The notes under the pieces were generated by a model. The model was given only the letters and a program-made list of their open reading frames with translations. It was not told the DNA's origin and ran no database searches. The position numbers and the translations under genes were made by a program. Shown one piece after another: positions 37,066-49,148 of a stretch of 64,000 nt of DNA. Source of the stretch: Dryococelus australis (taxonomy: Eukaryota > Arthropoda > Insecta > Phasmatodea > Phasmatidae); contig CM057005.1 of assembly GCA_029891345.1 (NCBI GenBank), positions 68,891,760-68,955,759 of the forward strand, given 5' to 3'. The first letter of the stretch is position 1; the number at the start of each line of letters is the position of its first letter.

Positions 37066-37329
37066 CCTGGTGACATACATGTCATTATCGACTTGCAGTG
37101 AAACCCACTTCCTGATTAATTTTAGAAACATACTACATAACAGTAATTAAGTTTGTTGGATTATTTTAATTAAAAAAGAAACGAAGTAAAGCATATGTAG
37201 GAAATAATAAAGCTGTACGTACATGATGAAAATTTAATTTAGACTTCAGATGGGAATGTTTGTTTTCTTGATTTTGCAATGGGTGCTATGTTTAGAGTCT
37301 AAATCACAGAGAAACCATAGAACAAGTAG

Positions 37330-38460
37330 TAGAGAACCATGCATTGCTTTCTTTCTTCTTTTCCTCCCAAATTTCGTTCATTCTTTCTCGATATTTCACT
37401 CTTCTATCCTCAGTCCAAACCTTTTTTTCTTTTTTTTTTTTCGTGAATAGACGTACATGTTTGCAACTTGTCCCTAAGCAGTGAGCGTATTTTAATGTCT
37501 TCTTGGGTAATTTGGATTACCTCCATGACCTTTTCAATTTCTCAAATCCATGTCTTAGTTTCATTTTTTTAAGTAGGTGAAAGGTTTTCCTGTGAGTCTG
37601 TTTGAGTGCATTCTTTTAAGGCGTCCATAAAATGAAGCTGTTCTCTTCCTAATTCCTACGTCTCTGATTTTCTCAATGTGTGTATAGAGCATCGCCTGTA
37701 TTGTTCCCCGTCTTTAACTGGTCTCAGTATCTTTCTTAGTATTCTTTTTTATCTGTGATTTTTCAATATGGTTTTCTTATACAAAATTCAACCATTCCAC
37801 TGCATAGAGTGCTTCTGGACAAATTACTGTTAAGTAATGCCCTAGTTTAGCATTAATGGATATTGACTTCTTATTGTCAACGTTAATTGTTAGTTTATAA
37901 GTTATCTTCAACTTGTTAACCCTTGATCTGATGGTTTCTTTTCGTGAAACACTCTGTTCCATAATTTCGCCTAGATGTTTTAATTTGTCCTTCCTGTTAA
38001 TTTAACAGTACTTTTTAGTTTCTTGGGAGGTGTCTTGTTGTTGGTCATGTATTCTGTTTCCTCAAAGGAAAGTTGTAGACCTGCTTTTCATCTTGCTCTT
38101 TTAGTAGTTCTGTCTGTCTGGTGGCTATTTCAACTCAGGTCTGAAATTATTGTTAGGTCATCTGCGAAAAACTAGCCACAATCAACTGACAGGTTGTCTA
38201 TTCTGTAGCCTATTCCGATTCTCTCATCAATTTGGCTTTCTTTCATTGATTTTCTCCATTCTCTTATAACTTTTTCAAGGACACAATTGAAGAGCAATGG
38301 CGAGATCATCCCCTTGCCTGACTCCTGTGCGTTTTAATCTCAAACTGTCTTGAAATATCCTCTGTATTTGACTTTGGAGTTTGTATTAGTAAATGCTTGA
38401 TTGATTAAACGTATTATTTAATTAATTTCTGGGGATGTGTTTGAAAGGTGGTGGATTTCA
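37330..38460 (-). pseudogene. RTE-like LINE reverse transcriptase relic
   Basis: On the minus strand: LINQAFTNTNSKVKYRG (about 38420-38370), then a GVRQGD-like block broken by a frame change. MISPLLFNCVLEKVIREWRK (about 38310-38250, motif B) is followed by FADDLTIISDLS (motif C, about 38170-38135). Next come an AGLQLSFEETEYM block, NKLKITYKLT and CPEALYAVEWL. The C-terminal domain has RKRTASFYGRLKRMHSNRLT (about 37650-37590) and a basic end near 37420. Several stops and frameshifts are present. The tail pattern fits RTE-related LINEs, but the clade is not certain. The endonuclease relic at 39780-40090 is on the same strand upstream and likely belongs to it. Confidence 0.75.
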
Positions 38461-39590
38461 AAATTTATTTATTTGTTTTGTTTTGCACACTTATATTAAT
38501 ATTTTGCCTGACATGAACCGCACGTCCTCAAGTGCTTCCGTGACTGCTTGGACATCAGCAGTCACATACACCACTAGCTGACATCGAGCCGACCCGCACA
38601 CCAGGCCACGAATGCATAGTACAGGTTGACAAGAATGGAACTTGCACTAACCTGCCAACAGGCACTACGTGACTCAAGAGAGACCATCTTACTTTGTTTA
38701 TACCAAGAGGTAACCCTTGGAATAAATTAGTAAGTAATCCAACATGGCGTCCACCCCAAAGTCACAGCTGTCAGGCACACTGGCAAATGAAGGTTCGAAG
38801 CAGCTTGCACCGCGACAACCGACGTGACCATTCACCAAACGATATCGACTGGTCCAAAGTGAAATACAAACTACATCACACTATGTCACCGAAAATTAAA
38901 TTCAAAGACTTAAAATAAAGTAATATTTAAATAATTTCCAAAGGGTTAAATTTGTGTAATAAATGTAAGAGTGCAAACATGTTCTCTCCACAGTGAATTG
39001 TCTCTATAAAGGCTATTTCATAATTAATAATATTTTTCAAGTTCAGTGACATTCCCTGTGATGTCACGTTCTTAAGCATAATATATACTTGTTAATTCAC
39101 TAGGATGTCACCAATATGTTTATAACAATTTGATTGTATTTTGTATTATTTTTGTTTTCATTGCAAATTTCACACGTATTTTCATGCAATTTTTGACACT
39201 GGCTCATGCAGCTTGTAACAGAAGCCGACACCATTCGTTTCGATCTCAGCACTCGAGCCGGCCGGCAGCTTGAAATCTGCACTCCGCATGAACTCCCTCG
39301 GTACCTACAAACTGTTGCAACAATTTAGTTTACCATAGTCATTTAACTTACTGGAATATTTTCACTATTTTGTACCAAGGGGGAACTAGCTGTTTCCCCA
39401 CTTTCATTGGGGCTTGATGTGTAATGCCTAATGAGTAATTTTCATATATGGCTTATACCATTTTATCCAGTGCAGGTTTCTGTCAGACCATGAGTGCCGT
39501 GCACACTTAACTTTAATGTGACAGTATCACTGTTCACGTAACGTAATAAGTGAAGTAAATATAAGCAAGTATATGCGAGTCTTTTTCTCT
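38461..39590. other. Interval between LINE endonuclease and RT relics
   Basis: 1.1 kb with no similarity to the missing LINE segment. It may be an insertion or extremely decayed LINE sequence. A short CG-rich patch lies near 39240-39270. Confidence 0.35.
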
Positions 39591-39779
39591 TTATCCTTTG
39601 GGATACTTACCCGGTGGATTTAAGGCGTAGGTACGAGGTGGCCTACAACCTCGCAAGTGTAAATCAGTGGAAGTTATAATATATGTAGCTTGTTGGTGAG
39701 TGTAAATCAGCAACGATCCAGCACGATGGAGGCTTCCAGGGTCGCACAAGGACCATCGACCATGTGACCCCTCGTCATT

Positions 39780-40090
39780 AACTATCCCTTGAGTTATGGT
39801 GCCAGGCAATATTCGCCGTTTTTGCCTCAGCCTGGAACACCTCACCCACTTCACACCATTCTTGGTTCTTTTATGTGCTGAATAGTCACTCATAATGTTT
39901 ATAAACTTTCTTTCGTAGCTCAATTATGCATTGATGTCGCCTAACAAAAAAAAAGTGCATTTTTTTCGAAATTTCTATGATAAGTTCTTTTATTTCTTCC
40001 CAGGAACTGACTATTTCCACTCGTTTGGATTTATTGGCTTGATTAATTGGGGTGTGAACATTAACTAATGTGTATTCTTTATTAGTAGAC
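39780..40090 (-). pseudogene. LINE AP-endonuclease relic
   Basis: The minus strand encodes EYTLVNVHTPINQANKSKRV (about 40075-40015), then a SSWEEIKELIIEI helix. After a broken stretch, SDYSAHKRTKNGVKWV (about 39887-39840) follows. These correspond to the middle of the APE-type endonuclease of non-LTR elements (the VNVHAPT-type and G.YT.NKNG-type blocks). The catalytic Asp/Asn loop is disrupted by a poly-A-like run at 39943-39952. It lies about 1.3 kb 5' of the RT relic on the same strand. Confidence 0.6.
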
Positions 40091-40099
40091 TATGTTGGA

Positions 40100-42300
40100 A
40101 TGTCGTTGTACTTAGGGCACCATGTTTTCAGAAGTGGTCGGAGAGTTATAGAGGGCGCCAGAGCAAGAGACTCGTCTAGGGTGCAAGCCACTCGCCTACA
40201 TGGCTGCTCCTGAGGTCTCCCTGCAACGAGGTGATGTCTTAATTATGAAATATTTATGTTATGCCTACCTGAAAGAGTTTTGGCACTCTCATACGCCACT
40301 AACTGTTGAGCTGAGAGTGAAATAAAAACACACAGTTTAAATTGCACTGAATTTACGTACTGTTATACCTTCTTACGAAACACTGGCATAAGTATAGCAG
40401 CTATGGTGTGCTACTCGCCTACAGTGTAAAGAGGCATGTGACGGTAATAATGAATTATAGTAAAGTTACAACCCCAGCACGATTTGAGGTGGTGGGGTTC
40501 GGAGTGGCACAGTCTCCAGATTAACAAGAAAAAGAAATGAAGTTAAGTTCTAGAAAATATAATTACCTATGGAAAGCTAAGTAACCAGTGCAAAAAGGTT
40601 GAAGTTCTGGAGATACGCAGCACGTGGCCACTCCCGACGAGCACCAGAAGCGAACTACTGAAACAATTGTTGGAGTCCGCTGGGATCATCCCTGCACCAA
40701 AAATACATAAACACTTCAATAACAAAAACAAATAAGCATAAATACACTTACCCTAGTTAAAAGACATAAGAAACCCTTTTTACATCAATTTGTGTAAGAA
40801 AATAACATGTTAAAATTAAATGTATTGGTATCAGATTTATTCAGAAATGTAATTTGGATTGTGGCTGGCACTGTCTTCCCCAGTCTGTTGTGTATCTGAA
40901 CATGTTACTAGTACATTTTGCACTCTTTTAGAGCAATTATAAAATATTGCACTCTTGTTTCACAGAATTAGAGGGTGGCAGCAGCTGGCTCGTGGTGGAC
41001 GAATCCATTCTCACCTCGGGAGAGGTGTGGGTAGCTATGACCGATTTGGCTAAAAACCAAGCTAGTTTTACAGAGCTGTAAATTAGTGTGTTTATACACT
41101 GGTTAAACACTCCATGCATTTTGACATGGCGATGACACACTCACACTGCATGCACTATTACACACACACACACAGGGATGCGAACATGAAATGAAAGAGG
41201 GAGCACGAGCGGTTGCTGGAGCACTGTAACCGTGACTCCCTCGCCATATTCATTTACCCGGTGGTATTATTACAGGGGACTTCTCCTGATGGTATAAAAT
41301 TACAGTATGGGCATTTAATTCAGGTAAAATGATGTAATAATGACCCACCCTAACTCTCTTTGTACCCTGGCAAATTAATCTTCTTATCGACAAACATCTA
41401 TTTTTAATGACATGATTACAGACTCGTCGGGCATAGCAGATAGGTTTTATTTCCATGCAAGTGTTGCTTTTAGAGAAATGTAACTGTGTCCTTTGTCAAA
41501 ATACTCAAATTGCATGTACAAAATGCATTTTGTTGTATTCGTAATTCAAAAAATCGTATGATAAGGAATTAATCAGATGCTTGTTAGGATAAATCCTCAT
41601 ATACACATATAAATTATAAGAATTTTGTAAATACAAATTATAAAACTTTTACTTAACAAAAAAAACACATTGGAATTAGATTGCATTACCCTACTCTTTT
41701 AATTTACTTCAAACTAAAAGACAAAAAAGTTACACCATAAAGCACACTATACCATAGAAGAAGAATGAGCAGACTATAAATACAACATAATTCACCCGCA
41801 CCGTTGCAATGCAGGGTAACGTTCGTGTAGTGATTGTAATTGAAAAATACTAACTGAATTTCCGCTGCAAGCAAACACAAACACTGTACAAAGCTATTTT
41901 CAGAGATAAATGAGCATTAAGCTGTTGATGTAATTATGTTCTAATATATTTAAAGTGCAACATTCAAACAATTAAAACAAGAATGCAGAATTAAATATAT
42001 CTGCGATCTTCATTGTATTTACTTTTACCAACTCCTACGATCATTTATTAAATTATTTTCAAATACATTATCTTCCGGATTTTAAATATTAACTTCCACA
42101 ATCACAAAAAACACGTAGCAGAAAACAGATATTTGTAACTGTTATGCCACCAGCAATTTATTAGTAACACCTGCACAGCATAACATACATTTATCAAATA
42201 CGCTCATCAGTCCATTTTGTTGGTGTGACCAAAAGTTAATACATTTTGGCGGAAAATTCGAATGCACTGTTTACAGCTACACAAACAAAAACTAATCCAA
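40100..42300. other. Interval without recognised genes
   Basis: A CA microsatellite of 14 bases lies near 41161. A GC-richer segment at 40135-40220 and 40960-41035 shows no assignable motif. Only chance frames otherwise. Confidence 0.45.
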
Positions 42301-42923
42301 CCCATTCATGGTTACTTCCAACTTTTCTGAAGCCCAACTTAAGTTCTACTTCCAGGATATTCCTCCGCCTCAACACCATAGGGACAAAGCACCTCATTCG
42401 TGTGCACTCAAAGTAATAATATTTTGCATTAGAACTATTTCTTACTAGATATTTATTTATTTGTTTATTTGTTTTTATATCTCCCAATATACTCAGTTGA
42501 GCAGATTGTTCGTTGAATATAGGGCTTGTCAGAAAATGTATCAATAGTTACACTGCATCACAATATAAGTTAACATTAAGTGAATATTAGAGCGATAGAC
42601 AATAACAATAGACTAGCAATGAATATGTACTTAATTACAAAAAAAAAAAATGTTTATAGAAGATAAAAATAAATGGCAATAAATACTTTTAGAGTTGCTT
42701 AAATTAATAATGTCAATAGAAATAGGAATATAAATAATAAATAGCGAATACCTTAAGCACGAATTAAGCATTTCCAACGCATCTAATTTCTCTCAATTTA
42801 TATTCATAATAATAAATAAACTATTATAATACGTAGATAGAATATAAACGTAAGTTGAATTTAACAAATAATAAGGTACTTTTATGCTAACAGAAGCATG
42901 AAATGTTTGTGATACATGCCATA

Positions 42924-43785
42924 CAGAATGTTCCGTGACTCAATCGACATACTTCGGCAGTGTATTATACAGATCATTGGCAACAAAAATGCCATATTTA
43001 AGTTGGTTATGCAGCCCCATTTAGGAGTTACAGGGAGTTATCCAATAAAAACAAAAAATAATAATTACTGCATATATTTACAACAAATGACTTTATTCAT
43101 GTTGTGAGTCCCACACAAGCTGTTCAAAATGTGCCCAATCTGACAGTAAGCAGACTGCAAGTTTGGCTTGCTTTGCCAGTCTTTCTTAGTGTGTCGAGGC
43201 GAGTGGTTGTTCAACAATGCCAGGAATGTTTACGCGTGCAGAGTACGCAGACATGGTGATTGTTTACGGATACTGTGACGGAAATGGGCGTGGTGCAGCA
43301 GCTGAGTATCCGCTTAGGTGGATTGGAAGAGAGGTGGGCGAATCCCATGGCCGGCGCGCTCTCCAGACCTCTCCCCGTTGGAATTTTTATTATAGGACTA
43401 TCTGAATAGTAGGATTTACAGCAGACGGCGATCAGATACTCGAGACCAGTTGCTACAGGCGATAACCAACGCCACTAACCAACTCAGAAATGAACTTGCA
43501 ACCATGCAGTGTGGCAACACGCCATGGTAGGCTACAACGTATCGCAGCCTGTTTACGGTCAGATGGTGCGCATTTTGAACAGCTCGTGTGAGACATTCAG
43601 CATAAATGTAGTCAGTTACATTAAATTAATTTGGCAATTCCAATTTGTGTGTTTGTTGCATTTATGCCCATGTAACACTGAGATGGGGCTGCATAGCCTA
43701 CTTGAGTATATGCCATATTTTTTTGTTGCCAATGATCTGTATAACACACTGCCGAAGGATGTCGGTTGAGCCACGGAACACTCTG
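42924..43785 (+). mobile_element. Mariner-like deletion derivative with long inverted repeats
   Basis: The terminal inverted repeats begin CAGAATGTTCCGTGACTCAA and exceed 100 bp at each end, both reaching ...GCAGCCCCAT. TA flanks both ends (42922-42923 and 43786-43787). The matching empty site is the repeat B copy near 50110. Inside, the start and the end of a transposase-like protein are kept while the catalytic centre is missing. At 862 bp it is a non-autonomous derivative of a Tc1/mariner-type element. Confidence 0.8.
43217..43590 (+). pseudogene. Deleted transposase: N- and C-terminal pieces
   Basis: The N-terminal piece MPGMFTRAEYADMVIVYGYC (from 43217) continues into GNGRGAAAEYPLR. It resembles the helix-turn-helix (DUF4817-like) start of insect mariner-type transposases. 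The C-terminal piece RIAACLRSDGAHFEQLV with a stop (about 43538-43590) resembles their conserved end. No DDE/DDD catalytic region lies between, so the gene is an internal-deletion product. Family assignment is from recalled motifs. Confidence 0.55.
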
Positions 43786-43830
43786 TATTTAGGAAACAAC
43801 CAAAAACGTCATACTAGGATGCTTTTTCAA

Positions 43831-44055
43831 AGGTTTACTTAAAAAAAAGTGCGAAGAAACCACGAATTATGCAAGTTGACATGGGTGATTTATCTTTTGG
43901 TAGTTTATCAAGAGTTACATTCATTGTTTTGCTATATATTACTGTATATATACATTTTACATAAAATATTTAGGCATAACGAATTATATTGTTTGGTACA
44001 CTTTTATGAACCGTAACGAAGTAACTGAAATCACATCAGCATCTGTGTTATATAT
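43831..44055. other. Short AT-rich interval
   Basis: Nothing recognised between repeat B and the solo LTR. Confidence 0.5.
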
Positions 44056-44479
44056 TGTTACGAGACGCCATTCAGCGCCGCGCGAGTAGGCGAGATAAGA
44101 GGCAGGCGATCGAGCGGCTACATACCAGTTTGAAAGCCAGGCCGACAAGATAATATTATGCGGCACGACGCTGTGTGACATTGGTTGTAGTGATTTCCTC
44201 ATTTGTCGAAGAATACTCGGGATTACTGACCTCGTTTCCCAGCGCAACTCGGGTGTGTTGAACCTTCGAGATGGTCAGGGCTAGACTATAACATTATACA
44301 GCATGCCTCTGGACCGGCAGTTTTGAGTTGGAGTGACTGAATGGGTGACTGGCGGGATTCCCAGCGAGCGGCGTGGTCACTGTGGGAAAAGGAAGATGGC
44401 GACTGCGAGTGTCAACGTTTTGAAGGATGTGGCTGGAGCCTGGACAATTGGATCAAGTGCGTGAGTGAAATACATTATA

Positions 44480-44710
44480 GGCTGTTCACGGTAAGTGAAC
44501 ACTTTTTAAGGCGCTTCCAAAAGGTATTAACCCTTATAAATATACTTTTTGCAGTCTCAGACGTTAACATTTCAGAGTGAAGAAATGTATACACTGTGTT
44601 TATTAGTCAGATTACAATGTTTACATTAAAAAGTGGCAGAAAGGTAGAAATTAATTGAAGTGAAAAATTCTGCAGGGCCTTAAAAAGTGCTCACTTTATC
44701 GTGAACGGCT
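44480..44710. mobile_element. TA-flanked MITE, family A
   Basis: The left end is GGCTGTTCACGGTAAGTGAA and the right end GTGCTCACTTTATCGTGAAC plus GGCT. TA lies on both sides (44478-44479, 44711-44712). 231 bp. Confidence 0.85.
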
Positions 44711-44752
44711 TATATAACTGATGGAAACAGATAGACTGAACACAAGCAAAAA

Positions 44753-44981
44753 GGCCGTTCATGTAAAGTGAGCACTTTGAGGCCCTAGTAACTTTTTTCT
44801 TTTAGCCATATTTTATCCTTTAACCACATTTCTAAATAAATATTGCCTTGTAAGTAATAGACAGTGTGTGTATATTCCATTACACTCGAATTTAATGTCT
44901 AAGGCTAAAATAAAACACATTTTTTGACCATTATTTCAAATGAGAGGGCTTTCAAAAGGGCTCACTTTACCGTGAACAGCC
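44753..44981. mobile_element. TA-flanked MITE, family A
   Basis: The left end is GGCCGTTCATGTAAAGTGAG and the right end GGCTCACTTTACCGTGAACA plus GCC, followed by TA. It lies 42 bp after the previous copy. The left TA is replaced by AA. 229 bp. Confidence 0.85.
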
Positions 44982-45234
44982 TATAATAGTGGGTATGAGT
45001 TAATTTACTGTAATGAGGAGAGACATTAAGGACATTAATTAAAGTTGAAATAAACATGAAATAGTGCGCTAACTATTAAATAGGAAGAGTAAAAGTGGAG
45101 ACAGCTAATTGATGTTGTACATAGTAGCAGAGTGAATAAATTAGATATCAAATTTATTTTATTTATTTTTGTTATTAAGACCTCCATCCCTTACGAACTC
45201 AGATACGCCCCGCTGGCGTCTTCAGCTTGTAACA

Positions 45235-45910
45235 GTATTCAAGTGTAGCAAAGTATAAAATGAAGATAAATTAAACTCTTAAATTAAAAAATAATAATAA
45301 TACTACCTGGAAGTAGTGAACTTTGATCAAGAGTGGTAATAAAATACTTGAAGTTGCATATTGTTAAGCTTATGGGTTAAGATAAGTGTGTGTTTTAGTA
45401 CAATGACTGTCTGCTATATTTACTACTACAGTAAAATTCCAATTTTTAAAAACATTTTAATATAATTTGATCCCATATTACGTTTGTCATTAATTTTAAC
45501 ATAATCATAAAACGTGAGAAAAAAGGGTTAGAAAAATCATATCTTATTAATGGAAAATTACGTGATGAAGCGCTGCAGCATATGTGTAAACACCGAAAGC
45601 ACCTAACAACAAACTACTTGCATAAATGATTATTAAACAAAAAAAAACAGCTAATCAGATAATTCTTACCTTTGTACCAGCTAATGTAAAATAGCCTTTA
45701 TATAGTATTAAATTAATCAGCATACAACAAAATGAAATCATGTAATTCTTTCTTGAAATCAGCAAAAGCTTTTTTATTTCATCATGAACAAAATCAAAAA
45801 ACCGGACACGTAAAATTACGCTGTAGTCAGTGCTGGTTGATACTCTAGCTGAAGTAGGCTTTTTTTTTTTTTTTCGTTTACAATTTCGAAATATGTGGGT
45901 GGATGCTTGC
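45235..45910. other. AT-rich interval, nothing recognised
   Basis: Only chance frames and A/T runs. Confidence 0.5.
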
Positions 45911-45911
45911 C

Positions 45912-46612
45912 CAAAGCCCCTGTCACACTCTCAAATTTTTCTGTCAAAATGCTTCCAATAAGATTGGTTAAATAAAGTTGGACAGTTACGACGTCATCGA
46001 AACGTCATAAACGTCGCCATTTTTGTCTGAGAAAGTTGGATGGCTTCAGTTTCCATCAAACATTTGAAAATTGAACCGGTTCTAAAATTTATTTTATGTT
46101 TGACGGTCTGAGCCAATCAGAATCGTTCACGACAAAAATGGATGTCAGGAAACTTAAAATATCGAACAACTGCTGGAAACGGCTTAAGTTATGAAGTTAA
46201 TTAATTTATGCATAAGCTGTCTGAGCATGAATGCTATTTTAAGTGAATATTGTACATAATATTGGAAACTGAGGCATTTATTTCATTGTGCAGGAAACAT
46301 ATTAACTTATAAAAAAAAATATAAATTTAGTGAAGAAACGAAAATAAATTGCAATATTACTTACATTTCTTCCTGTAGTTGACTGCATGGAAAAGCTGAT
46401 GCAATATATCACTATGAAAATAACTTCTAAATAATATTTCGAATTAGATTCTCCCAATGGAAAGTTTGACAGCGTGACACATTTTTAAAGAGTTTCAAGA
46501 TTAGTTCATAAAATTTGTTGGAAAGAAAAATTTGGTGACCGTATTTTGTCCTCAAATTTTATTGTCAAATATAGTTGAAGGCAAAAACTTGACAGTGTGG
46601 CAGGGGCTTTGG
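45912..46612. mobile_element. Non-autonomous TIR element, 0.7 kb
   Basis: The left end CCAAAGCCCCTGTCACACTC plus TCAAATTTTT is inverted at the right end, AAAACTTGACAGTGTGGCAG plus GGGCTTTGG. About 28 bases match with few differences. No coding sequence lies inside. The flanks (TTGC, ACTG) show no clear target duplication, so the superfamily is unknown. Confidence 0.65.
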
Positions 46613-47136
46613 ACTGGCGAGCGGTGCGGAGAGCGACAGTAAGAATGGTTTATAAAAAAAAAAAACATTCACCATTTTGAATTTTTGAACTTAACAACAT
46701 CTAAGAAACGTTATGCATACTCATGTTAATTTCTGTAATGCATTTTTTCCCGTAGTAAAAATATCTGGGAAGATGTGTTTGTGTTCATATTTTTTTGTTA
46801 TGAAATATCCGGTACAGAATCTCTGAAGCAGAACTGGAACGTGTAGCTCGCCGTACCTGTATTGTTATTATTACGTCATGAAGCGAAAGTGTTACCGCTG
46901 GATGATTCAAAGCGGCGGCGCGTTGCCAACGATGTGTCTGCACGTGCACGATAGTTCACTCGCACCTTGATACGACGAGGAAGGACCGGGTTAAGCAAGT
47001 GCGGTGACCGTAGCACATGACTAAGAAAAAAAAACTTTTAAAATTTAAAAGATTATTTGTTTGTATGAAATACGGATTCGATTATTGTCACGTACTAAAG
47101 ATAACTACTGTCTCTGTCTGTCTGGCCGTCTCTCTG
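46613..47136. other. Interval with CG-rich patch, nothing recognised
   Basis: 46900-47010 is rich in CG dinucleotides, but no promoter or coding signal can be defined. Confidence 0.4.
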
Positions 47137-47138
47137 TC

Positions 47139-47161
47139 ACACACACACACACACACACACA
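47139..47161. repeat. (CA)n microsatellite
   Basis: Eleven to twelve CA units. Confidence 0.95.
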
Positions 47162-47674
47162 GCGTGTCTAGGAAACATATGTATTAATTCAGACACGTGA
47201 TTCGTGACCAGAAAAGATGAAGATTGGTATAGGACAACCATGGCCCATCTCAAATAATAAGGGCTGTAGCAGCCCCTGAAGGCGGTGGGCGACAAGAACA
47301 TTACGTGGGATATGAAGCAAAGTTCTTGCGTTAGAAGAACACAAATTGGTGTACGGAGCAAGTAAACCAAGATTTTGGATACACGGTAGGTATGCTCGTA
47401 GACATTCCCATCATGTAACTAATAGTGTTTGGCACCTTTTGATTGTTTGCGGCACGTACATTGTGAGGTTAAATTGATTGTTGATACCATGGGATGAAGC
47501 AGGACGACGTAAGTAGCAATTAAGCTCCCCTTGTTGCAACCGTTTCCAGTTAAATCGCAAACGAAGGGTACAGGGGTACCAATAGTATAGCTTAGTGAGT
47601 TGGCAACCTTTCTCGCATCCGGAGGAATTCAGCGGGGAGTCTCCGCCGATTGCGTGAAGAGTGTGTGGCGGTAC

Positions 47675-47968
<294 letters not shown>

Positions 47969-48294
47969 ACGTTTATATTAAATTAACATATCTGTAGTAA
48001 TTTTTCACGTCGTTATTTGTTCAAGATATTAAAAAAAATCTGCAGTGTAAAATTTACGTCTACTAGATTTATAATGAGAAAGACTGTTGATATATGAAAT
48101 GTTTATTTCACATAAAAGGTCGTGTTCGCAGTACTCAGGATTAAACTGGTCAATCAAGTTTGACCCATAGTGCTCCTTATAGTTCATTTTTTAAAATCCT
48201 TTTTAGTTCATAAAATTAGCATTTCTTACTGTAATCCTCTAAACGCTAGTCATCCATGCGCATTGTAGCTTGTACATATGGGAAATATTTCTAA

Positions 48295-48723
48295 AGTTGT
48301 TCACGGTAAAGTGAACACTTTTGAAATCAACGTTAGAAAAATATCCCTGATCTTGCTTGCATATATTATAATGGGCGCACTGAGTGACATTCGGCCAGTA
48401 AAGTTGGTAACGATGGATGGAAAACAGTTCCATACCTTAACGTCAAATTAAAAGTGTTAGGTAACTATTTGTAATTACTTAAATTATTTCTTTCGCTTTT
48501 CGTTTATTTATTTTATGTATCGAAGCGTAAAAAAGCGAAGGTTTGCGAAATATTTACTTTTCTAATAATTTCACAGCTTCGCTTGACCGATGCGCGAATA
48601 AAGTAGGGCCTAATGAGGCCCATGTCAATATTAATTTTACATAAGGCGAAAGAATACACAACGTGCATACAACTAGGTTTTAAGTAGGGCTTTCAAAAGT
48701 GGTCATTTTACCGTTGAACAGCG
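48295..48723. mobile_element. TA-MITE family A, long subtype
   Basis: The left end has TTGTTCACGGTAAAGTGAAC and the right end AAAGTGGTCATTTTACCGTT plus GAACAGC. The internal block near 48394-48435 (with GTTGGTAACGATGGATGGAA) matches 20772-20835 in the opposite orientation. 429 bp. Confidence 0.7.
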
Positions 48724-48907
48724 TTTACAAAGAACTGTCAGTGATTACGCCCCACACCACACGCTCTGTTTAGCATGGAAATAGTCAGCCTAGACGTACG
48801 CCCAACTAAACAAGAAAAACTAATTTTTCACAATATAATTTTACCTACTCAGCGTGGGGCCTTCGCAAACTCGGGGCCCGTAGCAAATGCTACATTTGCT
48901 ATAGTTA

Positions 48908-49146
48908 GAGACCTGAAGAATTTGCGGATTAATTTTGGAACACACTAGAAGGCAAAACACGTGTGTTTATTTAATTTTAGGCACTGGTCCACACGGTGTT
49001 TGACACCTTCTGGAGGACGCTAGTCCAATCGCTGCCTTCCGTTGTGACAGCAAGCAACCAACGCTCAGTTTATCTCTGCATATGTGTACAATAAGACTAT
49101 AGAGTCTGGCCTGCAGATCATTGAAGTCGCGAATATTTCAGGTCTC
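48908..49146. mobile_element. TA-flanked MITE, family C
   Basis: The left end GAGACCTGAAGAATTTGCGG is inverted at the right end, CGCGAATATTTCAGGTCTC. TA lies on both sides (48906-48907, 49147-49148). 239 bp with no coding. Distinct from family A. Confidence 0.75.
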
Positions 49147-49148
49147 TA

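Larger units (their letters stand above)
42305..43830 (+). repeat. Dispersed repeat B, copy 1, interrupted by a mariner-like element
   Basis: The sequence matches 49786-50150: GGTTACTTCCAAC at the start, then CTTCCAGGATA.TCCTCC, CGTGTGCACTCA, TAATAATATTTTGCAT, AATAAGGTACTTTT and TTGTGATACAT. On the far side of the insertion the match resumes with TTAGGAAACAAC and ACGTCATAC. The uninterrupted copy shows the pre-insertion state. Confidence 0.65.
44056..45234 (+). mobile_element. Solo gypsy-type LTR interrupted by two MITEs
   Basis: It starts TGTTACGAGACGCC and ends CTTCAGCTTGTAACA. Near its end TTAAGACCTCCATCCCTTA is shared with the end of the gypsy LTR at 50470-51155, so the two are related families. 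Without the MITEs at 44480-44710 and 44753-44981 the length is about 0.72 kb, close to the 686 bp of that LTR. No internal retrotransposon sequence lies on either side, hence a solo LTR. A target duplication is not clear. Confidence 0.6.
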
